In this document: one piece after another, positions 47,252 through 61,200 of the stretch | Layout: the number at the start of each line of letters is the position of its first letter | How positions within the stretch are numbered: the first letter of the stretch is position 1 | Assembly (NCBI RefSeq): GCF_964199755.1 | Contig: NC_133898.1 | Coordinates: forward strand, 106,692,847-106,756,846 | Source of the DNA: Larus michahellis | Taxonomy: Eukaryota > Chordata > Aves > Charadriiformes > Laridae | Direction: 5' to 3' | DNA: 64,000 nt | The notes under the pieces: model-generated | Database searches by the model: none | The model's input: the letters and a program-made list of their open reading frames with translations, nothing else | Told to the model about the DNA's origin: nothing | Made by a program: the position numbers and the translations under genes

Positions 47252-50200
47252 GTCACAGGTGTTTCCATAGGACTTATGCTAACTGCAATTTTAGGATCCT
47301 TTAATGGATACTTACACAAAGATTGGTTTTGAAAGGATCTCCTACCACTTCCCAGCTGACTGATTTAGCTTTGGCTATATGGAAGTAGAGTTCAAAATAC
47401 GTAGGAGGTTGTACACTGAGCTCTTTAGCAATAACAGGTTTCATTTTACGTGACATTTTCTAATACCCAGATTCTGAATCTTGTATGTTTAGCAGTTGAT
47501 CAGCCATAGAGCTTCATGGAGGAGAGATCCATTTTCAGACAGTCTTCACGCTTTTGCTGAGACTCAACAGTTACAAATATTTCTGGCATCACTTGCAATG
47601 ACAGAACAGGATACTTACAAGAACATGTGCAGCTAAATTGTGCAAAGGGGGAAAAAAGGTACATTTCTGACTAACGGTGATTCAGAATGTACTAAAATTG
47701 TGTAGATTAAACACATTTATAATCAGACTATTAACAAAAAGATTCACAACTGCATTAATAAGTCATATTTCATTATCCTAACACAAAAGATACCTGGTAT
47801 GAGACATTAATATGTGTAATAAAGTCTTCTGCACATGTATTATGAACAGCAGTGCTTTTAATATTAAAAGTGAATCCATATGGGTTATTTGACATGTAAA
47901 ATATTAACTTTTATAGCAAGAATGCAAATGAGAGTTTGAGCACTAATTATAGCTGCAGATCCCACTCAGGAATGAGGCTCTATGTGACTAATGATTTTGG
48001 CAAAATGAAGGAATGGCCTGCTTCTCTCAAGAGGCAGCATATCTTAGCTCCCTCTCCTCTCTCTCTAACCCTTCAAAATTCTCAGCATGTCTCAGTACAG
48101 TACCTAATGTGTATGCTGCTTCCAGGGACAGGCCACCAGCTCCATGGTTTTATAGCTAGTTTTATATAACTGTCTCTATAAAGGAGGAAAGGTTATTTCA
48201 TATTTATCCAGAACCATGTAATTGTAGGAGATATTCTGTAAAAGGTTATTTTCATTGGCTGCTCCTAATATCTTATTTATGTTTCTTCCATTAACGAGAC
48301 AAAAGTGCTGGGTTTTGGTATAGGATGGTGTAATTTCTCTACCATGAATCTTTCACAATACGTTTCCTTCATCAGTTTTTTCCACAGAAGAAGAGAGTGT
48401 TTTGCTGTTGTTTTTAAATAAAGCTACCTTTTATCATTATTATTTGCTGTCCCTGTGCAATCCTCTCACAAAATGTATCCAGCTGAGATGACTGTGATGA
48501 CTCCTACCCAAGTCTGTCATTGTTATTCCTGAAATGGCCAGAGGGGTCACTGGAAAGCAAAACGGAACTGTTAATTATTGCTAAAGAAGTAGTGTGGCTT
48601 TTTTATGGCAGGTACCTGTGAGAATACTGTTCTTACCTGAGCTACTTGCTGCTTTTCTGTATGCAGAAGTGCCAGGCTGTACCCAGCTGAAATAACCTCT
48701 AATGTTTTCATCTTTTTCTCAATTTTACTATCCTTTATTGCAGAAAAGTTTAGATAAAGCATGCATAAGAAATACGCTGTTAGAAATAGGATGACAAAAC
48801 AATTATTGAATAGTACCATAGGTGTTTTAAACTATCATATAATTATCTTTTAATAATAACACACACATACAATTAAAACTAGAAAATTATTAATATTGTG
48901 ATTTATTGCCAATCTGTATCAGAAAGGAAGTAGTTTTACTAAAATTTAATAAAGGAAATTTTAACCCAGGTTTCTCTGATCTAGTAATGAATTCTCTTTG
49001 TGTCAATGCTGCTAGCCGATGTCTCTAAAGTTAAGCAATGTCTTATGCAAACATCTAGGATAGCAGGATTGCAGATATTCATAAAAGGGCACAACTGTGG
49101 ATATAATGCAAATTTCAAAGGATGTTGAATTTGTAATACTCCTGCTTAATCAATCAGATCTAAGTAAGGAAGTGTCATAGCTATGGGAGTGCCTCCTTTA
49201 GTATTTCTGAGGTGCTCACTTTATCTGTGAGGATGGGACAAGAGAAGAGGAAAGTCAAAATACTGTTGTCTTAATTTGGTTACTCTGGTAAAGATCAGTA
49301 CTTTTTGAAAGTGAACTCATTTCTAAGAAGTGTCTTGCTGTACGTTGTTGGAAACGCTCTCGTGATGTGTAAAACAACTAGCATGAGGAGATCTTTGTGA
49401 GCATATTACTAAATCACCTTCCACGCTGTCTTAATAAATCACTGCAAGGCTCATTAGTGTAATTTTCTAGACTTCATCAAAGTGCATCTACTACAGCTGC
49501 ACAAATACACGTGGCAATTTCACTACCAATAATGGTCTTGGCAAACAACTGTAGTCTGACTGAGTGTATACAATTTGGCTAGATAATTAGATTTTTTGCT
49601 TCTAATATAATTTTCCTAATTTACCTAATTTCTATTCGTTTTCTTGTTGCATTGAGCACCCTAAAAATTAAGAATAGGAAAAGCATTGTTTCATTGAAAT
49701 CAAATTTTATGCATCTGAAAGATTAGTTAGTTCATTTAGGTGGTATCAAAGTCAGTGGATTACCTTTTGCTGTATTATTGTTGTTGCTCTGAGGTGAGAT
49801 AATCCTAACTCTACTAAAATAGTTGGTCAAGCTCTTCTTTCTTCTCCTTTCACTGAAAGTAAGGTTAGGAACAGGTGAATGGAATTTAGCCAGGTTTTTG
49901 TTTCCCTTTCCCACAAATAATAAGTTTTTTTATATATTGCTAAGCATACGGCAGGTCTGGCAGTAATATTCAGTATTCAATATTCATACTAAACAATATT
50001 AACATATTCAAAATAATATTCAGTAGTATTCAATGTTTGTGTAATACATGATGATACAAAAAGCTAAAAATTAGGTTTTAAGTGGATTGGTGGTTTAAGC
50101 TCTGTGCAGCCTTTCCATTCTGTAAAATGTGCCACTATTTATCATCTGAAAGTTGATGTGGGCTTTAAAGGCAAGATTTTCAGAGGTTTCGAATGCCTGT

Positions 50201-53200
50201 GTTTGAGTTGCATTGTGTTAATCTCTCTAAAACATCCCAAATGCTTAAACATTCCTTAGGACTTTCTGGCAGGCGACGAACTTCAGACTGTCTCAAGTTG
50301 TACATCCAGAAGTAAGATATTTGAAATCACAAATCATTGAGTTGGTTTTCTGAAAACTATTCAGGGCCTTTAGGCTACTGGCCTAAAGTCAGATCAAATA
50401 ATTTCTTAAAAAAAAATATCTCAAATAAGTATGTATATTAATTCAAACATAATTAGTACCAATTCAAACTGTATATTGATTTGTGCCATACTGTTTTAGG
50501 TGGCTGGGTATTTCAAGGAAGTAAATTCGGAATCACTGTTTGAGATTGGTATTTGTTCAATTGTTTGGAGACATCTTCATCTCCAGACTGAGTTTGTTAT
50601 CTGATACCAAGTGGCAGGTCTGCATGTACGATTGTATTGTTAATATGAGTTCAATTCCTAGGGACTAGGATCTGCAAACTGATTTTGAGTATACAGATCA
50701 AATCTAGTGTAAATGTCCTATGTCTGAAAGACGGTGCAAAATAAGCAAGCTTGTGATTTAAATATGAACACACATACTTTACTTAGTATTTATGTGAATG
50801 TCAATATTTCTATATGAATTTCAAAATTCATTACCCTACTGAAACATTATTAAATTGATATTCAGGGCTTGAATTATAAGAACGGGTATATTGGAGATAT
50901 CTGCCATTGTTTCACAAGTGAGCAATGCATTTTTCCTCAGAATGGAGCAAGGAAGTACACCGATACCACTAAACCTTGCAATATTCTGTAGCCTATAAAT
51001 ACTTAAGGTGTATGCTTCAATCTGTAGGCATCATCTGCTCACTTGCAGTGGGTCAAGTAATTTAGAAACATAACCCAGAGAAATTTAACTCAAAGACCTA
51101 CTTTCCAGTGGGAGATTTCTTTCCTTTTATAAACAGGCACGTCAGTTACTGTATGATAGAGCCTGACACTGCCAGAAAACCTGTTTATTTGCCTCTAACT
51201 AGAAAACATACAAATGCACATAGGCAATGTTAAATAGAAGCATACATAGCAGCACAATATAAGCTGTGTTATTAGCTGTGTTATTATTATATCATTAGCA
51301 ACGCTAATGATGTTTCTGTAAAACTTTTGCCTCAAATCACTTCCTCTTCACTTTCTACAAGGAGCAATGGCGGTGCTGGCTGTAGTAGATCTATACATAG
51401 AAACTGTAAACCATCATGGAATATAGCCTCTTCTCTTCACAAATCCCTACTAAACAAACTCTAGTGACTCTTGGCGATTTCTCTTTTCCACACCTGCAGC
51501 CTCTAAAGCTGTGTCTATCACTTCTCTTGACTTTTCCCACTTGCTCTTGATTGTGAGTCTACTTTTCAATAGAGTTTGAGTGTTACACCAAGGATCTGTG
51601 TGTTGGTACTGCAGCTTTACTTTTGATCTTTCTTTTCTTTCGTGCAGCGGTTACATATTCACGGGAAGGTTGTAAATATGCCTTCTCGTTTGTGGGTGGT
51701 ATCAGCATGCCTATGTCTTTCTGATGGGGTATTGTCAGAATGCCAGATCTTTGCCCAGCTGTGGGTTGAATTGGCAATTTCTTAGGAGCCTGAGCGATAT
51801 GAATAAAATGAAGTATATTACAGCTGTCCTCATCTTAATACAGAGGAATAATCAGCAAAACTTGCAGCAGGTCCCAGCATGTGATATCTCTGATCAAGAT
51901 TGAGTATCACATGCTGAGATGTGAGATAGGCTGCATCTTCCTATTAGTAATAAGCTTAGCTTCAAACTGAATCAAGGACTATCTGATCTTGCAGTTATAG
52001 AAAGCAGAGCAGGGAGACTAGGACACCGTTCTCCATCCAGTCATAGGCTTCTTGTCTGTGTTCTGTTGGACAGCATATTGAGATTTACAGTACTGAGATT
52101 TACGTGTCAGATTTTGGATGACCTATATGAGATTTTGCTGTCCTGACTTCCAGAGGCACAGGGCACCATTTCAGAAATAAAATACCAAAGTCTGAGAACC
52201 AAGCTCAGCTGTCTCAGGCCAGACATTTGTGAATGGAAGCAGCAAAATAGTGGCTATTTAAAGCAAATGTATTAGCCTTCTTCATCTGTGTCCTCATCTA
52301 CCAAAATAAAAAAAAGAAAAAAAAAGGAGATATGCTTATGTTTTCTGCAAGAATGTGGTTAAATCATATTCCTCTATTTTATTGCTTGCATCAATAGTGC
52401 TGTGGAAGATTTATAGTATTTAAAACTTGGGGTGGCACCTTCTAGTAACACTTACATAAAGGGTGTTGCTAATTTTGCAGCATTTCTTTTACACCTATTT
52501 TTGTGATCAGTTACATGAGTCAAGTAGATGATACAAGGAAACACTGAACAACAACAGAGCAAAACAGTGATACTGATAAAGGTAGCTAAGCCCTACCAAT
52601 TATCCCCAAGGAAAATCCATATGTCAGCAACGTTGACAAGCATGACTTTTCTTCATACCAGAAGATGTAAAATCACAGAAAGGAAAAAACACATGAGATA
52701 TAAAGTTCCTAACTACGACTTTGACGGTCAAGTAACAGTTTAGAAAGTTCAGTCCCACACCAGAAAAGAATTGGAAAGCATGTAAATAAAGTGTTATTTG
52801 CCATGTGAGAAATGCAGGTAATGTATCTATAAATAAACAAAGCTTTAATTTGTCTATGTAGCAGTATTTTTCCTCAAAGACAGCAAAGGTTCTGACACTT
52901 CAACAGATGGGAAGGGCTTGGCTAGCAACAGACATTCAGACTCCTCAAATGAGAACAGGATTTTGCTGTTTATTATGTTTCCTAGAAATAATGTTCAGAA
53001 CAATGTAATCTGGAAGTATTTTGAAGTGACTCTTCCACAGCTGTGTTAGCTGATAGCATAGGACAGATGGTACAACACAGTCCAGCACACAAGGAGCTTG
53101 CTTCTTTCGCAACTTTATTAGCTAAGGGCCTTGAAAAGTAACAGTGATGATATAAATCAGTGCAATCTTGTAGAACAGGTAAACAAAACAGGACAGGCTT

Positions 53201-55187
53201 TCTACCCCTGGCTAGGTGCCACCTTTGAGCTGCTGTGGCAGGGGAGGGAGAAGGAAGGAGAAGGGAGAAATCTTAGTCAAATCTTTCTTCAGCACCCGCT
53301 TCTATTCAGTTTCATGCTGGGTAAGCTATTTGCCATGCCTAGCGTTGCCTGTCAACTTTCCTCAGGTGCTTGTGCAAAGAAAGGGGCAGGCCAACTTCCA
53401 GTATTTTGGTGTCAAAATCATGCCCACAAACTGAGTCATCAGCTACTTGCTTTGTTAACACACTTATGTAGCAGTTAAAATAAAATCCTTACTGTAATAC
53501 CTACTGCAAGTAGCTAAAACAAAAGGATAAGTTGTCAAGCTGATAAAGTACTGCCACGCTAATTAGACAAATAAGTTGTTAGACCTCTGAAAGACATGAT
53601 ACATCATGAATAGGGATATTTAAAATTAGGTTATATCTAATTACTTTTTAATTTCTATTTGCATTTTAATGAAGATTGAGCTTAATGAGATAAATAGCAG
53701 AGAGATTTCTGTATCAAAAATACTCTTTAATTCTCTGTGTGTCAAGGATTAAATTTTCAGAGGTTTGGGGTACCTGAAGTAAGATAAGTGTTTTCAGAAA
53801 TTCATTAGGCATTTGTCAACCTTGGGTCTTTCCTTTGAATCTATAAGGAGTTGGAAAAATCCTGCTTGCATCTTCCTGGGCCTAAATGCCTTCAGGAAAT
53901 TATCCAGTGAGATTTCTAGAAGTGCTAAATGTAGGCAACAGAGTTTAAAATCAAAGGGAAATGATCAGGCTTTAACAATTCCAAAGACCAGATCCTCAGT
54001 ATATGAATATTGTCAATATTATGTAACACGGCGTACTGCATGAGAAAAGACTGACTTATTTTTTTTCTTTTTTCAAAATGGCAAGAATTCTAAATGTCTT
54101 TATCATTGCTGGTGTCCTTATCTTAGCACAACAGCTCTATATAACAAACTTTACATATTTTAAATGGCTGAAAACTAATGAACTTCATTAAGATGTATCA
54201 TTTTGATTAAAGTATGATTAATTTGTCTTTATTTATCACGCAGTGAACAGATGAATGTACTATATGGTGACTAGAACACTGCTGAAGGAACAGTAGCATA
54301 GATACATTTCTAAATGTTAACATATGTCTACGTACATTATGTTCATGTTCAGTTGGACTCTGGCCCTTGGTACTTTTGGGAACATGCTTGTGTTGCACCT
54401 TCTCTTGCCTTTTATGGATTTCTAACAACATGCTCATTGTACATTAATAATCCTTTAAAAGCTCCCTGTACCTTAATCATCCTTTAAAACACGACATTTT
54501 CTACTGCAGGCTGCTTCTTGACATGGTCAGGCTGCCTATTCTGTAATGGATTTCTACCAAATTTCCCATTCGACTGATCTGATAAAACTTACCCACATAC
54601 TGTTCAAAAGTCATTCAAGCATTGAGTATATTACAGACAAGTGGGGCCATTCAGCGTCAGCTTCTCGGGTATTAAATTTAGTGGGAGGTGGACTACAATA
54701 TGTCAGACTCTCCAACTTCGCTGGGACAAGACAAGGGAACAGATTTTCGGTCATTCTGTAGTCACTACCTATAATTAGCAGAAGAGCAATTGTTTTTAGT
54801 CACTAAATAAAACATGTAGTACAGCTCTATATTGAAAAAAACTGAGTACCTCCAGTACTGATCCTGCTTTCATTTTGCAGATGCTAATTTAATTCCTGTT
54901 ACTCCTGTAGCATTAGGTATTTTCCTGGCAGAGCTCTTGGCTAGCCTCTTCCCCAAGCACAGGGAGATTGCTTATTGTTAAAAAGCAAACAAAAACAGAA
55001 ACAACAAGACATGTTCTACACCAGCTCTTCTAACATAACTAATCCAATAGGAGGTAAACTAAAAGGTAGGAGCTGATCCTCTACATAAATTCTTAATGTA
55101 AGTATAACTTAAGACATTAAACCTCACTACGATTTATCAGGCAAGGCTTGACAAAGGCTCTGTCCCCATAATCAAAAGTAGTTAATT

Positions 55188-55588
55188 GACGAAAGGCTGA
55201 GGGACTTGGGTCATTTTAGTCTGGAGAAGAGAAGACTGAGGGGCGATCTTATCAATGCTTATAAATACTTAAAGGGTGGGTGTCAGTCAGGAGGATGGGG
55301 CCAGTTGTCTTTCAGTGGTGCCCAGTGACAGGACAAGGGGTAACAGGCACAAGTTGGAACACAGGAAGTTCCACCTAAAAATGAGGAGGAACTTCTTTAC
55401 TTTGAGGGTGGCAGAGCACTGGCACAGGCTGCCCAGAGAGGTGGTGGAGTCTCCGTCTCTGGAGATGTTCAAAAGCCGCCTGGACGCGTTCCTGTGCCAC
55501 CTGCTCTAGGTGACCTTGCTGTGGCAGGGGGGTTGGACTAGATGATCTCCAGAGGTCCCTTCCAACCCCTGTCATTCTGCGACGTGAC
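55188..55588 (+). mobile_element. CR1 LINE 3' fragment with 3' UTR
   Basis: The plus strand begins in ORF2 at ERLRDLG followed by [12 protein letters not shown] (about 55222), then a frame change. From 55276 an open frame runs to the ORF2 stop at 55507-55509, including [34 protein letters not shown] and [12 protein letters not shown]. The short 3' UTR (GTTGGACTAGATGATCTCCA, then AGGTCCCTTCCAACCCC) ends in a decayed ATTCTGCGACGTGA tail. Subfamily differs from the 27.8 and 35.5 kb copies (HKLE...LDAFL type). Confidence 0.92.
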
Positions 55589-57849
55589 ATGACAGGACAA
55601 TAAATACTACTTAAATCTTACCATGCTTACAAATTCTGAAACATTAAGATTATCCTATATTCAAATCTAACCTGTAATTATGCAAACTTATAGTCTCCTA
55701 AAATAAATAAAACCACAAGTGGCATTTATCTACTTAGAGCTTCTGGAGTGACTCACCTGTAGAACAGAATTTCCATATTTTTCGGGGAGGTGGAAGGATT
55801 ACAGATACAAATCCTCTCCTTTCTGTCCTGCATAGCAGGCATTCAGTCAGTGAGATACAATAGCAGACTTCCTGCAACTCTTCAACATAGTTCCGATGCT
55901 TACTGACTTCCTAAAGCATAACTGGGTCTGCTTAGTGAATGACAAAATTAACTTCCAAACAAATCTTCCCAAAGCAGCAGTTTTTTAAAAATGAATATTC
56001 TCAGGATGCATTTTAACACAGTTATAAATCACATTGTTGGATTAATATGACAATAATCAATGTTAATGGCCAGTTGTTTTGTTATAAATGGGTTTCTTGC
56101 ATTAAATAAATTACTTTTCTTACGCTGCTAAGTTAATTAGAACACAGGGTATGGCTGTATCAGTTTTTAAATTTTGTTCAATATTTATTGGTTAATTATA
56201 CTAATGAAGTGTTATTATTTTGTTTTCTTTTGTCTGGGTGTTTCGAGAATGAACTGGTCGCTGAGATTTGTTGTTGTTTATTCCATCTCTGGCATTGCAT
56301 AACATTGCCAGTGTGCTTTGCTTGTCAATAGGGCTCCTCATACTGCATTTGCAGAGGTCATGCATTATAGCTGCAAAGGTGAAATCTCTCCTTATTTCAG
56401 TGATGGTATTGACTTGCTTTTCAAAGCAGTTTACCTTTCAGTGACACTGCATTTATTTAGCATATCTTACAAAATAAACACCCTCAAAAAACGAACAGAG
56501 AAAGAGGGAAATGTCATCTTTGGCACAAACGAAAGTGTACTTGTTAACTAGACTAGGTTAAAAAATGTAATCAGTATACCAGTCAGATGGGTAGAGCGGC
56601 ACCTGAGTGTTGGCTAAACATACACTAGGCATATTTGTCAGCTTTTTTAGACTGCAGGCAGTTAAATCCTGTTTACATGAACTTCTGCATTAACTTAAAC
56701 TGTAAGTGCCTATGCACAAGCTTACTAAACCAGCTTATAAAACCTGATGCTGATATTACAATATTTCAAGCTTAATATTGGAGCAAGTTCTCACTGGAGC
56801 AATGCTATTCTGGCTCAGCTGAGCTATGCACATCACTCTGGAAAGCAATATCCAGTTGCTCAGCCTCCTAGGAGACATCTAAGTAGATGGCTTAGTAAAC
56901 TTGATCTAATCAAAACAAAAGGTGTTCTAAGTCAGCCAAATGTAAAATTACCCATCAGGAACAAGGAAAGAAAACTATAGTTACTGAATGGAGAACTGAC
57001 AGTCAATAGTTATTTTGTGTCTCTCTGATTCCAGTTTTTTTATATGCAATTTCTAAGGCTGGGTGATTGCTCCTTTCTTCGGGGAGCTACTGACCACAAT
57101 CAGGGAAAGAAGCCTCTAGGGTTTGAGAGGTGCAAGGGAGACTGCCTGGGGGTGGGAGATGCAGCTCAAAGGAAAACTGAGAAACTGTGGTGAGGGACAG
57201 AGAGAGGATACCAGGTCTCCGAGACAAGGAAAGAAATTTCCTGCAACCATAGAGCAGTGAGATGAGTAAGGTGCAATTTGGAAGCTCACTGAGTTGAGTT
57301 AAACCAAGCCTGGATGCCAGGACTAGTCTGCAAAGGAGCAGAGCAGGAGAGCTGTTTATAAACTCCATTTATGGTTATTCTACTTGGAGTTTCCTATGCT
57401 TAAAAAGTTAGGCATTCTAGTTTATGGTGTTTTAAAGCCTGACTTTTTTCAGTTTAAAAGCCTTTTGGTCTTTTTTTGGGGAGTTCACTGTAGGAAAAGG
57501 TCTAGTAAGATGGACAGTTAACTGAAAAGCAATGCTTGAAATCTGGTGCAAAGACAAACGAGCTCCCACTACTCAAGTGCCAGTGACCACAACTACAGGG
57601 TTGGTTTGCTCTGGGGTAGGGAAATAATTTTCTCATGTGTGGTATTGAAGAGGAACAGTACTGGAATAATAAATACACTTTGGATATTCATTTTAAAAAT
57701 ATATATAAAATTCGTAGAATGTAATAGAAAATAGCCACAGAACTTTTCTGGAAAACATGTCCATGTGACAAACTTAATGACCTTTGCCAATGTATTATAA
57801 AGAATTAGTGATGTCTTCCGTGGCATCATATGCCATGCTGAATGGCTCT
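55589..57849. other. CSMD1 intron 1, no recognised gene
   Basis: AT-rich; contains the candidate regulatory segment at 56000-56240. A minus-strand frame of 93 codons (57087-57368) has no recognisable domain. Confidence 0.4.
56000..56240. promoter_or_regulatory. SOX/homeodomain-motif-dense intronic segment, candidate enhancer
   Basis: Contains ACATTGTTGG and GACAATAATCAATG (SOX-like ATTGTT/ACAAT), GTTAATTAG, GGTTAATTATACTAATGAAG and TATAAATGGG within about 240 bases. It reads like many conserved non-coding elements of developmental genes; AT richness alone could also produce it. Confidence 0.3.
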
Positions 57850-58205
57850 TTAGTCTAAAAGAGAAAGGCATAATGAGAACCAATGTCTAAAAGCTGAAGC
57901 CAAGAAAAAAAAATAATTAAAAATTAGGGCCACATTTTTAACTCTATGGTGATTAATCATGGGAACAAACTACCTAGAGAATTATTTGAGTCCCCATTTC
58001 CTATATTGCAGATCAAAAATAGTGTCTTTCTGAAAAATAAGATTTAGAAAACCCAAGATCTTAAATAATAGTTGAACTCATACTATTTGATTTATTAAGG
58101 GAAAAAAGAATGAAAGTGAAGTATGATATTGATACATAGCAGGACAGACTACAGGATCTCATAGTCCTGCCTGCTTCCAAAATCTACAATCTTTAGGAAT
58201 CCAAT
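57850..58205 (+). mobile_element. Old CR1-type LINE 3' end
   Basis: The order 'caatgtctaaaagctgaagc', 'gggccacatttttaactcta', 'ggtgattaatcatgggaaca', 'aactacctagagaatt', then 'cagactacaggatctcatag' and 'aaaatctacaat' follows the 3' part of old CR1 copies from reptiles (GAATGGCTGGAAGTTGAAGC ... CACATTTTTAACAGTGA ... GGTGATTAACCATTGGAACA ... CAGACTAGATGATCATA). Diverged and internally shortened, clearly older than the 55 kb copy. Confidence 0.65.
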
Positions 58206-61200
58206 TACTATAAAACACAAAATGCTACCCTTGCTATCCAGATTGTCTCAGAGCCTCTGTAGACATTCAAGGTCAAGAAGATACATCTCTTTGTCTGTTG
58301 TTTTATAGTTTATATGCTCACATGAAAGAGAGAAGCTGTATGTCATTATTAGTACATGTTTTCCTGTAAACTCAACCCCTACATATGGGCTACAGGCAAA
58401 GCAGGAAATGGAAAGGTCTTAACTGTAGCAGTAACCAGGTTAATCCCTGATACACAGAATTCCCTGTATCCACAAGTCTTAATGGTCCCTCCTGTGGTCT
58501 CCTCTGGTGAAGAAAAAAAATTACACAATGCACAAGTGTAATATGGAAGAAATTGTTCTAATTTCCGTGGGGATTTGCATCCATATACCTTGCTCCTATA
58601 TGTTTCATGATCAGGGGATGGGGATTTTCATATTCTTCCCAGGAATCTCCACAGAGCAGTGTGAGGGGTGGTGCTGTATATGTTGCACACAAATGATTCT
58701 TAAGGAATAGCTTCCTGTATTACCACTTATACTGAATAAGTATGTATGCTGAATCAATACTACAGATAGAGGATATCAGTGTTTTTATTTTGTCATTCCT
58801 TTTATTTGTGATTAACAAGAACTTGAAGGTTAGATTAATTTTCCTTTGTCTCACTTTGCATTTAGCTTTGTATGGGATAGGTTATCTTAAAATGAGAAGT
58901 TCCAAGAAGGCTTGGAAGTAGAATACATCATAAAGCTTGTAGATAAATTAATGCAAACAGCTGGAATTTAAAATCTCTGCTTGAGAAATGTGCCAGTCAT
59001 TTTATAGAAATAAATGTAAAACCTCAGTTTTCCTCTGAAGTTTCACTAGCAAAGTTATATTTCTAACACTCTTTATATTAATTTTAGTTCAGATTTGGAA
59101 AAAGGACAATGCTATTCTTAATTTTTTTCTGTGCTGAGTGGGGTTCTTCAGAAAATGCTTTTAATTATTAAATGTGAAATAGCCCATTTCCGCACCAATG
59201 CACTTGGAAAGGTAAAGTACTGGTTAATACAGGTGTGTTGCTCTCTGAATAAAGTAGTAAAACATATCTTTTAAAATTACTTATCACTTAACAACTTGCA
59301 CAACACTGGGCAGAGAGGTGCTGAAAAAAGCCTTTCTCCTGGATTGAATGGTCTCATCTCACAAGCTCTCCAAATACAGAACTTCAAAGATAGAATGAAA
59401 ATGTTCTGTGAAGAATGATGACAGGGTCAGTTCATAAAGTTTAAAAAAATCATGCTGCAAATCTTAGTCATGTAGTGTCTCAGTGCATTCCACAAGTGAG
59501 TAAAAGTGATTTTTGAAGAAAATATAGGCTCAGGATATTTCTTTAAAGAGCAAGACTGGGCAAGGGGACACGGATCACTGTGCAGCTTTCTATTTTTCAA
59601 AGCAATGTTATCATAGAGTCTGAATGTAGAAATATGAAAATGAGCATCTGTTGCTATAAGAAATGTCAGACATAGAAGTTTAAAATATCTGATTTACCTA
59701 GATTTTTCTCCTTTTCTCTTGAAGAAAAAAAATTAAGGATAATAGCTATCTCCTCACCTAGTATTTCTAAGATTTCAAATTTCATAGACTGTCTGCCTTC
59801 AGGGCTTGAGGAGTCTTTGTGTTAAGAATCCACCTGATAATAATGTTTCACTGGGAATATAATAATTCTCTTCTGCTAGAGGCAACTGGCAAAGAAACTT
59901 CCTAAGTCAACTAAAAAGTCTCTTTTTTATTAGCTGGAATTTACTTCTAGTTCTTCATCTTTCACTTTCGGCCCCTGATTAGCTGCAGGATCTGAAAAGG
60001 AATATGTGCATGAAAGTTCACAATAAAATATGCCAAATCTTTTTTCTACAATTAAAGATTCCATTCTACTAAAAGATTCCTTTTCCACATTTTTCAGCAA
60101 ATTTAGAAATTGTAAGGTGGGCAGGTGTTAAGTGTCTTTTCCATTCAACCAGGATAGAATGATAGGAGCTGGAAATGCCAATAATTTGTCTTCATTGATA
60201 TAGGAAACAGTGATTTCGGAAAGTGATATGACCTTTTCTGCTCCTTAAGATTATGAAAAGAAATGAAATCATCAATAGTGCCACTTACACAGCGTCTCTG
60301 ATAAAAGATAATGTCTTCTCTTTTCTTACTGTGTACATGGCATTACATACATGGATACTACAGACTGTGGATTCACTGGCTGCTAAGAAGTAGGACACAC
60401 ACATAGACATATAAACACGTGTCCTATCTGTATCAGTTATTCCCACTTATTGATCATAGGATCCAATTATTCAGGTTTTCAGCACAACTTGGTCACTTTT
60501 AATAAATAGGAAAATAGTAATGCTTCTATGTAACACATAGAAAAAGAGACCCAGATGAACTAACAACAAGGATGCCTATAAAAGTGCTCGTAGCTGTCGG
60601 TGCTGTGAGGTATGCTCCCACCCAGCCCATTACAAGGGAAGAGCTCTCTGTGAGGGTGTGGGACAGTTTCTGCTCCACATCCTCCAGTTCTCTGCAGGCA
60701 TAAACACACGTTTTGTGGGAGAGCAGCAGCATCAATCAGCAGCTTTGATTATAATGAATAATGGAAAAGCAGGCCCTGGCAGAAGAATTTTGAAGATATC
60801 ATTAGTCCCTCAGTGGTAGACTTGGGCCTTTGCCCAAGAGTACAAATCGGTATCAGAAGAGGAAATTTAATCTGATTTTGCATTTCTTACATAGCATCCT
60901 AATAATTGTAATATCTTTCTTCTCTTCAAAAAAAAAAGCAAACAACCAAAACAAGTAAACAAAAAAAACCCTGGTAATTTCCAACTTCTAGAATTAATAG
61001 ACCTCTCCTAGTAACTACTAATCAGCTTCAAATGAATATTAAATCCAGGTTTTAACACACCAGGTTTTGTCCATAACTTTCCTCTTCTCTTTGCTCTGCC
61101 CTGCTCCCCTCCACTGAAATTCACAGCAGTGCTCCTCAGGCCAGAATCTGGGATTCAGACCTAGGATTAAAACATAATAGTAAGCTGAGCCATTTCTTAT

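Larger units (their letters stand above)
41633..55187. other. CSMD1 intron 1, long AT-rich stretch without recognised gene
   Basis: About 13.5 kb with no exon or repeat family that I can name. Local structures: a G-rich patch (42700-42840), a hairpin (44342-44387), a T-run at about 46402, a 40-bp tandem duplication (47172-47251) and an ATATTC-rich tract (49960-50035). Segments at 50165-50220 and 53748-53815 share ATTTTCAGAGGTTT and may be scraps of an old interspersed repeat. Confidence 0.4.
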
